Of a stretch of DNA of 64,000 nucleotides, positions 48,546 to 62,095 are shown one piece after another. Location of the stretch: assembly GCA_034190875.2 (NCBI GenBank), contig CM067348.1, positions 33,300,579 to 33,364,578 on the forward strand, given 5' to 3'. Position 1 is the first letter of the stretch, and every line of letters starts with the position of its first letter. A program made the position numbers and the translations under genes. Origin of the DNA: Urechis unicinctus (lineage: Eukaryota > Annelida > Polychaeta > Xenopneusta > Urechidae). The notes beneath the pieces were generated by a model. The model was not told the origin of the DNA. It did no database searches and worked only from the letters and a program-made list of their open reading frames with translations.

Positions 48546-49520
48546 TAATGAGCCGATGATAATGGTCTCAAATAATACAGCTAGAAAGGCCCGTTATAAT
48601 AATGAGACTGAAGGTGGGAACAAAATGATTAACCCCTCAAGTGATTCGTTCAATAAGGAGAAACTCTTCTTACCTTCTGCTGCTATCAACCTCTATCGCG
48701 TCCTCTTGATTCAGATCAGGTTCCTGTTAGGCAGACTCAAAACTCGAATGGCTGTCCTTTGAAAGTCAAATTACCAGTGAAGCTATGAACACGGACACCT
48801 GTGTTTTATAGGAGCCGAGGGTCACGAGACAATAGGCAGATAGCAAAGTCTACCACGTGTTATCTGATTAATATGTTTTCGATACTAAGACTCTGTACGG
48901 GCGGGATACTTGACTGACAACAAGTCTTCACATGATTTCTCGCCATCGTGATCTACTAACTCTGCACGTATCCTGCAGCTTGTAGCAGTCATATGTGATG
49001 CATATTGAGATCAAGAGGGAAGCCCAATCCTTGTTAGCAAATATTTTCGCAACGGTGAATACAAATTAAGTATGTATTTACTGCTTTCGTTTATTGCGTC
49101 AAATATCAACTGCACACTGAGCCCAATCTGATCGTGTAACACTCTACGTTTGTAAGCTGTGTACTCAAGGGTAATATCATAGAATCACCCGTCATATATC
49201 CCAATGGCCACCTACGCCATTTCTCATTTGGGGGAAGTGGGGTGGGGAAGGGTTTGTACTGCAGCTGTCGCTCGTACCACAGGCACCCTGTGTGGCCCTT
49301 CATGGTCCGCATATAGAGTACGTAGTCGGACAATGTCAAGGTTCAACTTATGACAATAACTCTTACCCTCGATATCGACTTTCTAGATATTTACATACGC
49401 AAGTAGCCAGTTGTTGGAGGTGGGGGTTATTGGTTGTTGTAGGGTAAACAGAGGACGCCATTTCCCGCATTTAAGGGGTCGATATGTTTGGCTAGTGGAA
49501 ATAGGTGTAGTGTATAAATA

Positions 49521-49524
<4 letters not shown>
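48546..49524. other. Unassigned sequence
   Basis: Short open frames without motifs. Nothing else was recognised before the (CA)n tract. Confidence 0.35.

Positions 49525-49579
<55 letters not shown>
49525..49579. repeat. (CA)n microsatellite
   Basis: About 27 CA repeats. Confidence 0.98.
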
Positions 49580-49581
<2 letters not shown>

Positions 49582-49588
49582 AAGATAG

Positions 49589-49616
49589 ATATATATATAT
49601 ATATTATATATATATA

Positions 49617-49706
<90 letters not shown>
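49589..49706. repeat. (TA)n microsatellite
   Basis: (TA)n with two or three TATTATA interruptions, abutting the pogo-like element. Confidence 0.97.
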
Positions 49707-49707
<1 letters not shown>

Positions 49708-49710
<3 letters not shown>

Positions 49711-50605
49711 CTTAGTATCCCTTATCCTGAATGCCCAGGACCGAGCGAGTTCCGGATTTCGGAATTTTCCGGATTTCGGAGAGTGTTTCTACACTCCCAT
49801 TATCATGCCTTGCCGATGTTTGGAGATGTACAAATGTGCGTAAATCATAACGCTGCGGTTTTCCAAACGAACATAGCCGTGTCCACCTTCGTAAACGGTA
49901 AATATCGACTCGACGATAGAAATCGGAATAATTTCGTAAGGGTGCGTTAACAGTAGCAATCGTACTTCTACGTTATTTCGTGATGCGGAATCTAACAAAA
50001 CAGTTAAAGAGACATGATTGTGTGGGGATTAAAATCTCATTTAGACCCTATTGAGTCATTGCGGCATGCATGCTTGGACACAGGATAAAGACCATGTCAG
50101 CTGAGAATACGACCCGAGGTGCCGTCACTCTTTTCTAAATGTACGATGTGAGGCATATAACAGTTCAACAGAACATGACTGGTGTTTATGCTAATTGGCG
50201 TATTATGGTCATTTTATAGGCAAGACATTCACCCCTGGTCTTATGATGATTTGATGCCTCAGCGCGGATATGAGAAATCGAAATTAGTGAACAGCGCAGA
50301 CGCTGTCAGATACGAAGTTTGCCTAGGTCGTTTTACTGCCTGAACCAAAGAGTTACATAATTAAAGCTATTGGTTATAACTCCTTGCCTGAACTCATTTT
50401 CGGCTGAGAAGGTGCGACTAATTTCAGCACCTTGATAACGGCCCCACGACAAACCTCTTGCCGCCGAAGTCAGACCGCAACTGTCTGTCGTTAATTGAGA
50501 CCTGAAATCTTCGGAAATTTTCAATGTGACGTCATAACGGTACTTGCCGAAAAAATTCCGGTTTAAGGTGGTGTCCGGATTTCGGAATTCCGGATGAGGG
50601 ATAAT
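49708..50605. mobile_element. Pogo/Tigger-like non-autonomous element
   Basis: The left end AGTATCCCTTATCCTGAATG is followed by CCAGGACCGAGCGAGTTCCG and a GATTTCGGAATTTTCC block. The right end is its approximate inverse (GGATTTCGGAATTCCGGATG, AGGGATAAT). TTATCCGGAA termini with repeated CCGGATTTCGG are characteristic of Tigger/pogo elements, which insert at TA; here a (TA)n array adjoins. About 900 bases with no transposase frame. Confidence 0.6.
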
Positions 50606-50748
50606 GTGTGAAGTCAGGCAGTCTTAAAGACCTATAAACTGTATAATTCAGTATTAGTAAAGTTATCAGGCCAAAGCTACAAACAAAATTAACATTATGG
50701 GAAATCTAGCCTCGAGACAAAACAAAAAGGCGTCCCGTTAAATTGATA
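50606..50748 (+). mobile_element. hAT non-autonomous element, small fragment
   Basis: GAAGTCAGGCAGTCTTAAAG through CCCGTTAAATTGATAATG matches 56924-57067 of the complete element. It is cut on the left by the pogo-like element and on the right by (TA)n. Confidence 0.75.
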
Positions 50749-51655
<907 letters not shown>

Positions 51656-52056
51656 CAATACCACCACCACCACCACCACCACCACCACTACCACCACCAC
51701 CACCACCACCACACCACCACCATCGCCACCACTACCACCACCACCACCACTACCCCCACCACCACCATCGCCACCACCACCACCACCACCACCACCACCA
51801 CTACCACCACCACCACCACCACCACCGCCACCAATACCACCACCACTACCACCACCGCTACCACCACCACCACCACCGCTACCACCACCATCACCACCAC
51901 TACCACTACCACCACCACTACCACCACCACCATTACCACCACTACCACTACCACCACCACCACTACCTCCACCACCACTACCACCACCGTCATCACCACC
52001 ACTACCACCACCACCACTACCACAACCACTACAACCACCGCCACCAACTCCACCTC
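51656..52056. repeat. (ACC)n trinucleotide array, about 400 bp
   Basis: ACC repeats with ACT, ATC and GCC variants. The plus strand reads as polyproline or polythreonine and the minus strand as polyvaline; these runs are products of the repeat. Confidence 0.97.
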
Positions 52057-52230
52057 TCGAATGTGTGTAAAGTGATTATTTAAAACAAAAACGAAAGTAG
52101 TGTTGGAATCCATATGATCGAGAAGAAATTCAGTCAGACCATCATTATTGCTGTAGAACACAACGCTGTGTAATGAAAGCGTCCACAACAGTAACAAACT
52201 TAGAGTTCTCATGATGCGGCTTTGTAACCT
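52057..52230 (-). CDS. Possible secreted-protein exon, family unknown
   Basis: On the minus strand a good acceptor (GCACATTGTTTCAG) ends at 52230 and is followed after 16 bases by ATG and MRTLSLLLLWTLSLHSVVF, a signal-peptide-like start. FYSNNDGLTEFLLDHMDSNT and FVFVLNNHFTHIR follow before the frame runs into the GGT repeat as polyvaline. No domain was recognised. The repeat may lie in an intron; a donor was not identified. Confidence 0.3.
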
Positions 52231-52548
52231 GAAACAATGTGCAGAAAGCTTCCTAATGTGCATGCATTCGAGTTAGTATGAGTTGTTATGATTGACGGCT
52301 TAGGTCAGGTTGTCCTATGTGGAGTAAAACGATATAATGGATAGATTGAGAAGGCTCTTCATTTTTAGTAGTTCGTTAAAACTGAACGCATGAAATTATC
52401 ATTTGCCAGAAAAACAGACCCATTTTCTTTTGTTTCAGCCCAAGAAAACTTCCATGGGATGACAGCTTTCATTCAATGTTTTTTTGATGATATGAGTTGT
52501 TTCACAATCTGGTTATCGAATCAAAAATAACAATAACCAAATAAGTAT

Positions 52549-53095
52549 TTAACAAGGCAAAGGAGTGAGGGTGGTATGTCCAGCTTGTCCTTGTTTTGGA
52601 TTACTCCTTCGATCGATGTCATGTTCTCGGCATTGGTGAAAGTCGCGAATCGTCTCCTCCGGCATCTGGCGTGGTGCCGACGGCCTACGCGACATAGCAT
52701 CTGCCGCCTTGTTCTTCATGCCCGGCATATGTATGATGCGGAAGCGATAACGCATGGTTGGGTACGCGTCAAGTGTTATGTCCGCAAGGAGTTTAAACAG
52801 TGGCTTGGGGTCTACCGCTAATTGGCCCGGCCCATCAGGAAATAGAGCGCCAATGTCCGCGACGATCTCGTCGTGTTGTCGTGAGTAATCGCCCCCTGAT
52901 GTGGCGGTCGTCCTTGTGGACAGTGGGACGCTGTCATAACCGTTCCATGTGTAGAACCAATATTGTATTGCGCTTCCCCTTATATAGGTACGCGTCGCTC
53001 CTGGTGAAATTGGGAGTAAGTGAAGTGGGTCTCGCTGAACGCATGCTTGTTCAAGGCTGCTTGGAAGTCGCCGGTGCGTCGCTGAGAATGTGAAT
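52549..53095 (-). mobile_element. Ty3-like pol fossil fragment, broken
   Basis: The minus strand reads DPKPLFKLLADITLDAYPTM and then RIIHMPGMKNKAADAMSRRP, the end of an RNase H region as in Ty3/gypsy-type elements (PG-x-x-N-x-x-AD-x-x-SR). Only this scrap is present; no LTR was recognised. It is broken, with a few interruptions, and is old. Confidence 0.6.
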
Positions 53096-53289
53096 TAACT
53101 TGTAAACAGAACAGAACACTCCAAGGCGGTAACAGGGGTCTTAAATGTGGATTACGTACGATACAAAAATATGCATGAGCCAAACAATGAGCATGATATA
53201 TTGTTAAACTAACAGTACACGGATTAACATGCTTATCAAATATGCAACGATAACGCATACATGTTATCAGCTGTTGTGAAAAATCCCAA

Positions 53290-56200
53290 ACCCAAAGTAG
53301 ATTAATGTAGTGTAGGAAGGTTGTTGGTGAAAGGGGAGAACAATGTAAATTTCGATGAGACGTCCAGCTGGAGGTATTTTCTGTAGCAATCTGATCGCCA
53401 GTCTCCTAGTACTTGTATGAGCTCGCCAGGCATTCCACACTGCAGAGCCCAGCTGGCACCGCCGCGGCGAAAACTGTGAGTGCTGTAAGCAGCGGGGTCT
53501 ACTCCTATGGCTTGGAGCTGCTCTTTGAGAAAAGACTGCCTGAGTGGGCACGCGGAGGCCGTCATAAGACGGGTAAGCAAGCAGAGGCGTGGAGGGTGGC
53601 AGAGTTGGCCCTAGGGCGAGCACAGCGACTAGTGCAGTGGTGGGACATAGTGGGTGTCCTGGCAGATATGGAATGGGCAGCAGGAGATCTCGTTACCAAA
53701 CTGAATTGTCTTGGTTTCTTTGACGTGGAGCACGAAGCCTTTTGGCGCGAGGCGTAGATCACTGTGACATGGGTGCCGCTTCTTGTCGAATGTGGCTTGA
53801 GAGGGGGGTATAATGTTAGACTTTCTGAGAAGCGTGTAGAAAGCCATGAGGTAAGCAGCCCACAGTACACGATGAACGGGTCTAAGTCCATAAGACAATG
53901 TAAGCGAAGGAGCATGCTGGGAGTGATGGGTAATTTTCTCTGAGGTGCGTTTCCTTTAGAGCGTTTTATGCCCTGCATAAAGGACCGGATTGGCCATGTC
54001 TGCAGAGGGTTGGGAAAACCTTGTTCAATGTTGAGGAGACGGATAATGTTAGCATATTGGGAGAGCGAGGAGTACCGAAGCCGCTGGGAGATGTGAGCCA
54101 GGAAGCGGAGGTTTTGTAGGGCGTCACAGGGCCGGGGCTCTTGTCGATTGATATTGCAGAATCTGAGATAAGCCGAGAGATGTGAGGCGCAGTTCTTCTT
54201 TGTGAATTCCGCGAAAGCTCGGGACCTGTAATAGGCAATTATCCCATCCAGTTGGTTGAGGACAGTGGCGTGTTGTGATCCTGTGACATGATAGACAGAA
54301 ATGACTGATATGAAATGCCAAGGAAGGTAAGAGCGGTCGTTGGTCCTTCCACCTTGTGATAAGATAGTCCGAATCCAAGAGAACGAAATATTGAGATAGC
54401 CGTGTTCATTTCTGATGTGCATTTTGCTAAGGTGTCGCTCACAATTAAAAAGTCATCTAAGTACACAACAGTTTTAATACCATGCTTGCCGAGTATGCGC
54501 TGAAGAGATAAAGATAGTCTGTGGAAACATTCGACTGATAGCCTTGCACCAAACGGGAGACGCGTGTCACACATATACGTGTAGTCACTGTGTCCTTTAA
54601 ATTTCCATTTGAGGCCAGCGAGGTGATGGTGGTTGGGTGTAATCCGTACACTCCGGTAAGCGTCTTTTAGGTCTATTTTGGCAAGAAATTTGCCAGGCGA
54701 AATGAGTTGCGTGGCATGTTTGACAGTTTGATATCTGATGTGAGATGTGAGACGAGCGTAGTCATTGACAGCGCGTCCGGGGGGTCGACTACAGTCATGT
54801 ATGAGCCGCACACCTCCGCTTGATTTGGGTATTGCACCAAGGGCACTAGTTATCAGAGGGGGTTCGTCCACCACTAAGTAGCGGCCTTCTGCTATCTCTC
54901 GTAGTATTTGCTTCTCTACCTCGGGGTGTGCTGCCAAGGCTGATTTATAGTTATTGGTGTTTACCTGGTGATTGGGGAGGTCATTGTTAATAATAGGGAA
55001 TCCATGAGTGATACCGGACAAGAGATATTGTTGGTCAGGGTCATTTTCCAGATGCGTCTGCCATGGACGAGGTGGTGGGTGGGGGGACAGGTATGTCTAA
55101 CCCCTCGCAGGCGCGTTTTTTGACGGCTCGGTGCTGGTATGTGTGTGCTGCAGCTGGCTGTGGGGTTCACCGCAACCGGGGACACTGCAGCGATGGACGT
55201 ACCTACAGGCTGTGCCCCAGTGACATCTGCCCGCATTATACAAGCGGCATATCTCTTTTGGGAGTCTGGTACGGGCGCTGGAGGAGAGGGCTGGCTGACG
55301 AGAAGAGGCCTGCAGATGGGGGCGAGTTTTGAGGTACACCTCGACGAGGTGTATGTTATCCTGCCCCCATTAGCATTTGGTCTGAGACTGCCATTTACGA
55401 TACTCTTTATCGTAGTTGAGGAGTGATTGCCAGGTATACTTGGTTGCCAACTCGGCAATCTTCTCCATGTAGTTCTGAAGGGACAGATCGCCTCGCGCCA
55501 TGAGCTCGCGCATGATTATTAAACTGGCACGCATCCACTGTAGCGGCGTGGTAGATTCCAGGCGGGGTTTGCTGGCACCTGAGTGGAGGACGACGCGCTC
55601 GTCACCGTCACTGAATATTACACGCTCCGATGACGGGAGAGAAGGAAGGTGGTCCGTAATGGCCAGGTGACAAGTGAGCTTAGCAAAAGGTAAAGGATAG
55701 TCACCTGTTCCGGCTTGTTGAATGTTAGGTTGGAGGAGCTGCGCGACACTCTCCACTGGCCCGAGAGTGGGAGCGCTGGCGTTTGTATGCGTCGGTACCG
55801 GGGGTGAGATAATGTGTTCCAACAGGCGGATCTGTCCCAGAGGTGTCACTCCTATGTCTAGAATATCTTGTGGCTTCAGCAGGGCTAGGGTAGGCAGCGT
55901 GGTGAAGCCGTTAGACTTCAATTTCTCGACGTTGCATTCGTCTACACCTTGCGATGTCAACCATTTGGACAAATTATCAGCGTTGGCCCCGCTGCTGCTT
56001 CCCCTGCTGGTTGTAGGGGCCGGAGAAGTAGGTCTTGGCTGATGTGTTGTTGAGGAGTTACCGGCGATAGTGGCCGGGCTCTGAGTGATCGGCACAAGAG
56101 TGGTGCCAAAGGGCCTGATGTAGATGCCCAAATCTCTGGGAAGAGGCTTCTTGCGATAGAAGCAGGAGTGCTTGACTCTGCCATAATGTGCTTTACAAGA

Positions 56201-56320
56201 GGCACGATGACTAGGGAAAAAAACCAGATAGGCTCGGATGCTACGGGCTTGAGAAGCTGCTGACGAGTGTTCGACGGCACAGAAAAATGGCTTAAATACC
56301 AGGTAAATGAAACACAAAGC
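53290..56320 (-). mobile_element. DIRS-type tyrosine-recombinase retrotransposon fossil, second copy, broken
   Basis: Parts in minus-strand order: a gag-like region (56317-55370) with LSKWLTSQGVDECNVEKL; a zinc-finger region with CRLYNAGRCHWGTACRYVH; a reverse transcriptase (about 55021-54239) with GVRLIHDCSRP, LAKIDLKDAYRSV and VVYLDDFLIVS; and a tyrosine recombinase (54400-53300) with YSTHSFRRGGASWAL and LIQVLGDWRSD. It is less decayed than the copy at 38.9-41.7 kb but not its twin. It is broken, with perhaps three to five interruptions. A G/C-rich homopolymer tract lies just beyond its 5' side. Confidence 0.82.
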
Positions 56321-56489
56321 TATTGGTCAAGACCCTGCCCGCTCCCTCCCGGGCCACACCCCCCACCCCATGCCACCCACCGTTGAGGCCACCCCCCAAT
56401 AAAATAACCTATGTCCGGTGACATAGCAGGAGGCCAGGGAAAACACGCTGTCCGGATGCCATAAACATCAAAGGTTAGTTGTATACGGG

Positions 56490-56490
56490 G

Positions 56491-56530
<40 letters not shown>

Positions 56531-56577
56531 ACCCCACCCCCCCACCCCACCCCCCCCCCCCCCCCCCCCCAACCCAA
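56490..56577. repeat. Poly-C tract
   Basis: C runs broken only by a few ACCCCACCC interruptions. Glycine-only frames on the opposite strand are artefacts. Such G-strands can form quadruplexes. Confidence 0.97.
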
Positions 56578-56878
56578 TGGAATAATTGTTGCCAATAGCA
56601 CTGGCAGATTCAATTAAATTAACACGATGAAACCGTTTAAATCTTAATTTTTTTATGCAACCCAGCAGAACTATGACTATGAGGAGATAGCTCAGTAGAT
56701 CAGTCGTCCTTATGCGAGGTTTTACTACAGAACTCAGCGTCGTCCTAAGCTTGTAGATAAACAACATCAACCAGGGTCGTCGTATGCTTGGATATTTGCG
56801 ATGTTGGTTTTAGGGTATATTTATCGAAAGGGCTGTACATGGGGTGGTGCGAGCAGAAGGATGGGGTAGGCGTATGTG

Positions 56879-58095
56879 CAGGGTTGGAAATTAACTAAAA
56901 TGGCCTCACGTCATGAAACAAAAATGAAGTCAGGCAGTCTTAATGACCTATCAACTGTATAATTCAGTATTAGTAAAGTTATCAGGCCAGGGCTACATAC
57001 AAAATTAACGTTATGGGAAATCTAGCCTCTAGACAAAACAAAAAGACGTCGCGTTAAATGGATAATGTTTCAGTAAAGATAAACCATCCCTGAGCACAAG
57101 TAACCAGCGATGTTATGTTCAGTAGTAACACAGTAACAGTCTGAGGACGAAATACTATTTTGTAAGAAAAGACCACACACCCCCCTGCACTGCTACAGCT
57201 GGAATTTGCTAGCTCTTAGAAAAAGAGAAGTGTGGTACAGCTCGATGTCATTAGCAACAGGTGTTTGATCTGGTCTTTGAGTGATCATGTTGTTCGTATG
57301 CAACAGAGATGAAGGAAGTTCAAAACACTTTCATTATTTCATCCTCAGCCTGTATGAGTATAGAGAAACAAAGTCAGCTTACTCTTCCAGCAAATTGTTG
57401 CAAAGTACAAACAGGAAATACCGATTTTATTAACTTTACAAAGGTGCGAGTGTGTGCGAGGGGGAACAGAGGGAGGTATATATTGCAATTGGACTTAACA
57501 AATTCATATAGCATGATCCTTACCCCCGAGTTCAATAAAGTCTCCAATGTATGAATGAGGAGCACGTGCGATGTGGCTTCTACATCAGCGCGGCAGATCA
57601 AATTACAATTAGTCAAATAGAAACCATAGCTAATATTTTATGAGTGCATGTGTTAAATGAACTGATACAGCTGCGATTGGAAAGTCAACATACACGTCAA
57701 CTGGTTGATCTTGCAGCGCCCTTACTCAAATAAAGTCGTTGAACAGGTGCTTCTAGTCTTATTGAGTTAAAAAGTTGGTAGAGCAGACAGACTTGTAATA
57801 ATCTGTGTGCATGTGTAAAACTACTTCAACATCAGACATACAATCGCTGAATGTGTGTAAACAATACTGTAGATGACCCTAGCAGTAATCTTGTTGATTT
57901 TTCGACAGAACAGCTTTCGTTGTCAGACGACACGCTGCGCTCTCTGATTAGTCTCGTCAGGATCTCTATGTTCATTTCTGTGTGTGTAATAAACAAATTT
58001 ACCCGTCACTGTGAAAAGTACCCGTCAACAGGACGTGTTATTGGGTTAGATCTACCCGTCAGTGACGGGCGGACGGGTGTTAATTTTCAGCCCTG
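56879..58095 (+). mobile_element. Complete hAT-type non-autonomous element, about 1.2 kb
   Basis: CAGGGTTGGAAATTAACT at the left is mirrored by GTTAATTTTCAGCCCTG at the right (about 17 bases, two mismatches). Both are classic hAT termini. No transposase is encoded. Flanks (CGTATGTG / TATGTGTA) are low-complexity, so an 8-bp duplication is only suggestive. Partial copies are at 27174-28140 (inverse), 38283-38850 and 50606-50748. It sits just past the 3' side of the intact Kelch gene, where the left duplicate has the DIRS-type fossil instead. Confidence 0.75.
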
Positions 58096-58220
58096 TATGT
58101 GTATGTATGTGTGTGTAGATATTTTTGTGTGCGTCGGTGTTTTTCCTTTACATCGCTTTTCATCTGACAAAGATACAGTAGCACTCCCAATAAATGTTGC
58201 AATATGAGTTCACAGATATA

Positions 58221-58226
58221 TTTATT
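58221..58226 (-). terminator. Polyadenylation hexamer AATAAA for the right Kelch gene
   Basis: TTTATT on the plus strand, about 490 bases past the stop at 58713, in the position equivalent to the left copy. Confidence 0.35.
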
Positions 58227-58712
58227 CACATCAGATATTTAAATTGTGTAACATGAAACTTTCATCTAGCTTACTTAGCAAGAAATTCCATCAAACTCAA
58301 TAATCTCTGCTACACTTAATCAGCACAAGATCCGTGTCAATTGTGATTATTTGCTTACCTTATACAATACACATCAAACACCCAATGACATAGGATCAGA
58401 AATCAGCATACATAATAACGGTGTAACTTAATGAACCGCTGAGTACATAAAACAAGTCACAACTGGCAAAAACCCCATCATCTTAAATATCAGGTTTAAT
58501 ATCAACTCAATGTCGAATTGTATTTCTGACAAATAGCATTGACCCTCTAACGCAACTTTGATGACACGTTAAGACAGGATATGTAAGATATGAAACAAAA
58601 GCACAACAAATAGAATGGTCACCAATAACTGAAGTAAAAAGAACAATCCGAGTGACCAGGGTCTGTTGTTATCACTCACTCTTATCACTGGGTTTATATC
58701 AGACACGGCGAC

Positions 58713-60502
58713 TCATTTCATCACACTAGCGGGCAGCATCCCAGTACATACACCACCATACACCCGACACCTGCCTACAGTCCACCCCGACTCCACCCTC
58801 TCCCATCCCGTCCCCGCCCCCTCTACAATGTCAACCACACGTGCTCTGTATGTGTAATGGGCTGACGTCATGTTGCGTGGGGTACCACCGACTAACACAA
58901 CGTGTCTCTTGTCCTCAGTCAGAACAACAGCACACATGCAGTTTGGTGTTATGTATGTGGACCTAATCTGGATGTCCCGAGCTTCCCCCTTATGGAGGCT
59001 TGTCACAGGGCAGATGTAGGTGTTGTAATAACACATCACGATAACGTTATCATCCACGACAACCAGACCATACACCCACTGCGAATCATCAGGTAAGCTG
59101 AGTGTGCGTGTTACGCTGTGGGAGACTGTCGAGTAAACCTGAAGAGTCACATGGTCATCTTTATCAAGCACACCACACACCAGTATGTCTGAGTCGCCCA
59201 GTGGACAGCAGCGAGTGTTATAACATCGTGACCCGACCAAGCTGCCCGCCGCCTGCCAGGTGTCTGTGCCACTCAACCGCATCTCCACTTCCACGCAGTC
59301 ACCCATGTTATCCTTACTAGGGTCAGGATGACCACCCATCACATACAGATCCCCGTTCATCTCTATCATACAATGACGCGCCCGAGGCCTCCTCAACACA
59401 CCACCACCACACCAAACACGCTTCTTGTGATCATACAGCCACACCTCATTCAGCTTCTTACCCAACCCGCTTACCGTCAACTGACGCTCATTCACGCTCA
59501 CTGCTACAAAGCCCCTCTCATGAATGGTGGATGGTAAAGAGGTAATTGACTGACTGGGCTCTGTCAGAGAAGTAGGCATAACATACACCTCCTGAACAGC
59601 GGGTTGTAAATCATCTCCCTTATAGGGACGCACCCCCACAATCATAACCACATGCTCAGTTTGATTATAAAGGATTCCATCTTGCACCAACTCACGTGCC
59701 TTGCCGTGTGATTTTATCACATGTTCCACGCGCAGTATGTATTTTAAGAAATTTATCGACATCTTCCTAAGCGGCAAGACATTCAGAAGGGGGAGGAGAT
59801 ATTTCGTGCGGGAGTTGGGATCATGTCTCACCCATTCTAGCATGCTACTGAGGCGCACATCAGGTGAGCTCACCTTCAAGTCTGGGTGAGACACGATATG
59901 GTTAACGCGTTCATAAGAAAGACCTAAGTAGGAGGGGCTGGTCATAAGGTCCTCCAAGTGACTCAGAACCATGGAGCTGGCCTTCTGCGCGCGAACTTTG
60001 TCTTCCACACAGCAAGCTACGTCCCAAATCTCGATACAGTTTTCTACCACTAGATCTAATTGAGAGAGCTGATAAAGGGAACAATCATTCTTTAGGTCAT
60101 CCATACCCAGAACTTCACATACATCTTTCAAAGGCCCAGCCTTACGCACATCCACATCAACAGACCCTTTATACATGTAATCAAAACAAAGGCCCAATAG
60201 ATCGGGATCAAAATCTACAGAGAGAGCTGACAGTGCCTTCTTAGAGGTGAGAATATTTCTAAAATATGGCGAACTCCCGGCTAATACTAGTCTGTGTGCC
60301 TGAAAGACTTGACCTCGGCTCTGGATTTCAAGGTCATACAGGTCATCCGAATCTCGAAGGGTGTTGATGTAGTTGGTGAGATTGGTGAAGGGGGAGGGTC
60401 TTACAGGCATGTAGGACACGCCTCTTGAAACGAAGTTCTCGCCTCCAGATAAGACATCCTTGGATGCTGTGGGTCTAGCGGTTGCCATGCTATCTGGGGT
60501 TC
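58713..60502 (-). CDS. BTB-BACK-Kelch protein, intact 591 residues in a single exon
   Basis: ATG at 60488 follows an acceptor (TGTTTCAG) at 60503, and the frame is open to the stop at 58713. A BTB domain spans about residues 36-138 (YDLEIQSRG, HRLVLAGSSPYFRNIL). A BACK domain follows at about 145-250 (ERVNHIVSHPDLKVSSPDVR). Kelch-like repeats from about 290 to the end show the blade signature (HCMIEMNGDLYVMGG, KRHVVLVGG), though several blades are degenerate. Length matches KLHL proteins, which join Cullin-3 through BTB-BACK and hold substrates with the Kelch propeller for ubiquitination. The exact ortholog was not identified. The N-terminal leader (residues 1-35) is unlike known KLHL proteins. 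The neighbouring copy at 42718-44493 is broken. Confidence 0.92.
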
Positions 60503-60965
60503 CTGAAACACGGATACTGATTAGAAATATTTCACATAAAATTGGTGACTACAGGAAAAGATCTAAACAGTCTAGTATGCTATCACAGTAAAATTGATAT
60601 ATATCTTTCGAATCTGCTAGATAATTATAATCAGTGACAGTGATTGCTTGATACACGGTTCACCAGTGTGTAGGGAAGGTTTACATTTGAATGAGAAGTA
60701 GCTCGATGACAGCTTTTCTCAATACCTTAATGTCCGGACTCTTGACGGTTCACTTTTAGGTTGAAGCAGCTGACTCCCGGGAGCTGACTGCAGATGACAC
60801 TAAATGAGAAAGATCACAACGTGCAGTATTTAACATTGTGAATGTCCATAGATAAATGTGAGCTATATTCAGCATAGACTGAAGAGGATGAAATAATATA
60901 AATGTCCCACAATGTAGTACATATCTGCTTTCTTATTCTAACAGCAAACAGACAAATTTCATATA

Positions 60966-61023
60966 GACCATTATGATTCCATCAGCATGACAACATAAGA
61001 CAGAAAGATGAATCATAACGGTC
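60966..61023. mobile_element. 58-bp palindromic micro-element, right copy
   Basis: Same as 44957-45014, carried by the 16-kb duplication. Confidence 0.55.
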
Positions 61024-62044
61024 AACTTAAAGTGATTTTATTCAAATTGTGGCAATCAATAATCACCTTGACAGGCACAGGAATGTTGCTGTGATCTGAG
61101 GTAGGGGAATTCAACCTCCTCCAAGCACACCAGGAGACTGTCAGAGCAAATGGTGAGATGATAATTAGGTCGTCGATGACAAACACAAATCAAACTTGCT
61201 TGTTTGTGCACACCAGACCCATATTATAAGCACATTCATAAAAACATAGAATGAATATATACATCTCAATGAATGGTCAACACGACGAGGCATGAAGTCT
61301 CGTAAAAATTGACAGATGTTCAGATTAGAAACGCATAGATTAATTGAATTCAACAGCATGTCAATTATTGTCATTATTCATAAGATTACACAAGACCTGA
61401 TCATGAAAGGTTGTAAGAGAACTACTTTGGTGTCAAGGTAATTTTCTACCATAAACTGTTAGTTCCTGGACAATACTATTCAATAGGACTCAGGCTTGAC
61501 CCAGTTTTCCATGTTACGTCCATTATATGACGGACTTAAGTAACTAACATTATTATTCTCAATGGCAATACACTGTTCATAAGGCTGTAAGGAAGGTTTC
61601 GTCTATTTACAAATTGGTTGCTATGGAAATGAAAGCACAAACCACCTCTACAATATCAAAGTAACCAATTTCCTTGGTTGAGTTGATGTCAGACTGCACT
61701 TGAAATATTGGGAATTTAATTATTGTTTTGATAGATATTAGTTTAATCAATATATATTGGATTTTGGGGGTTACACATTCAAACTAGAAACATGACAATA
61801 TCAAAATGTTGATACATACCTTAATTTTGACAGCTCACTGTGAGTTGAGGATTCTGACTGCAGACAACAAGCATTACCGTAGTCATGGCGTCCACTACTA
61901 AACATAATGAATATTTATAGAAATACTATATATATCAAGCTATACGCAAGCACTAGTTAGATGAGGTGGATTTATTTATTGTCTGATATGTTTGTCTATC
62001 AGCAAACTCACAGAAGAGTTATCCTAAAGAAATGCTCTTTATGT

Positions 62045-62095
62045 AGACCGTTATGATTACGTAAGAATGACCGCATAAAAGAAATCATAACGGTC
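62045..62095. mobile_element. 51-bp palindromic micro-element, right copy
   Basis: Same as 46045-46095, with both 13-base inverted ends unchanged. Confidence 0.55.

Noticed and set aside
48529-48762. 77-codon plus-strand frame after the 30-bp minisatellite
   Set aside because: No motif, no splice or promoter context, and it starts inside repeat sequence.
56680-56730. tRNA-like start (GATAGCTCAGTAGATCAG)
   Set aside because: No matching acceptor stem, anticodon loop or B-box could be drawn.
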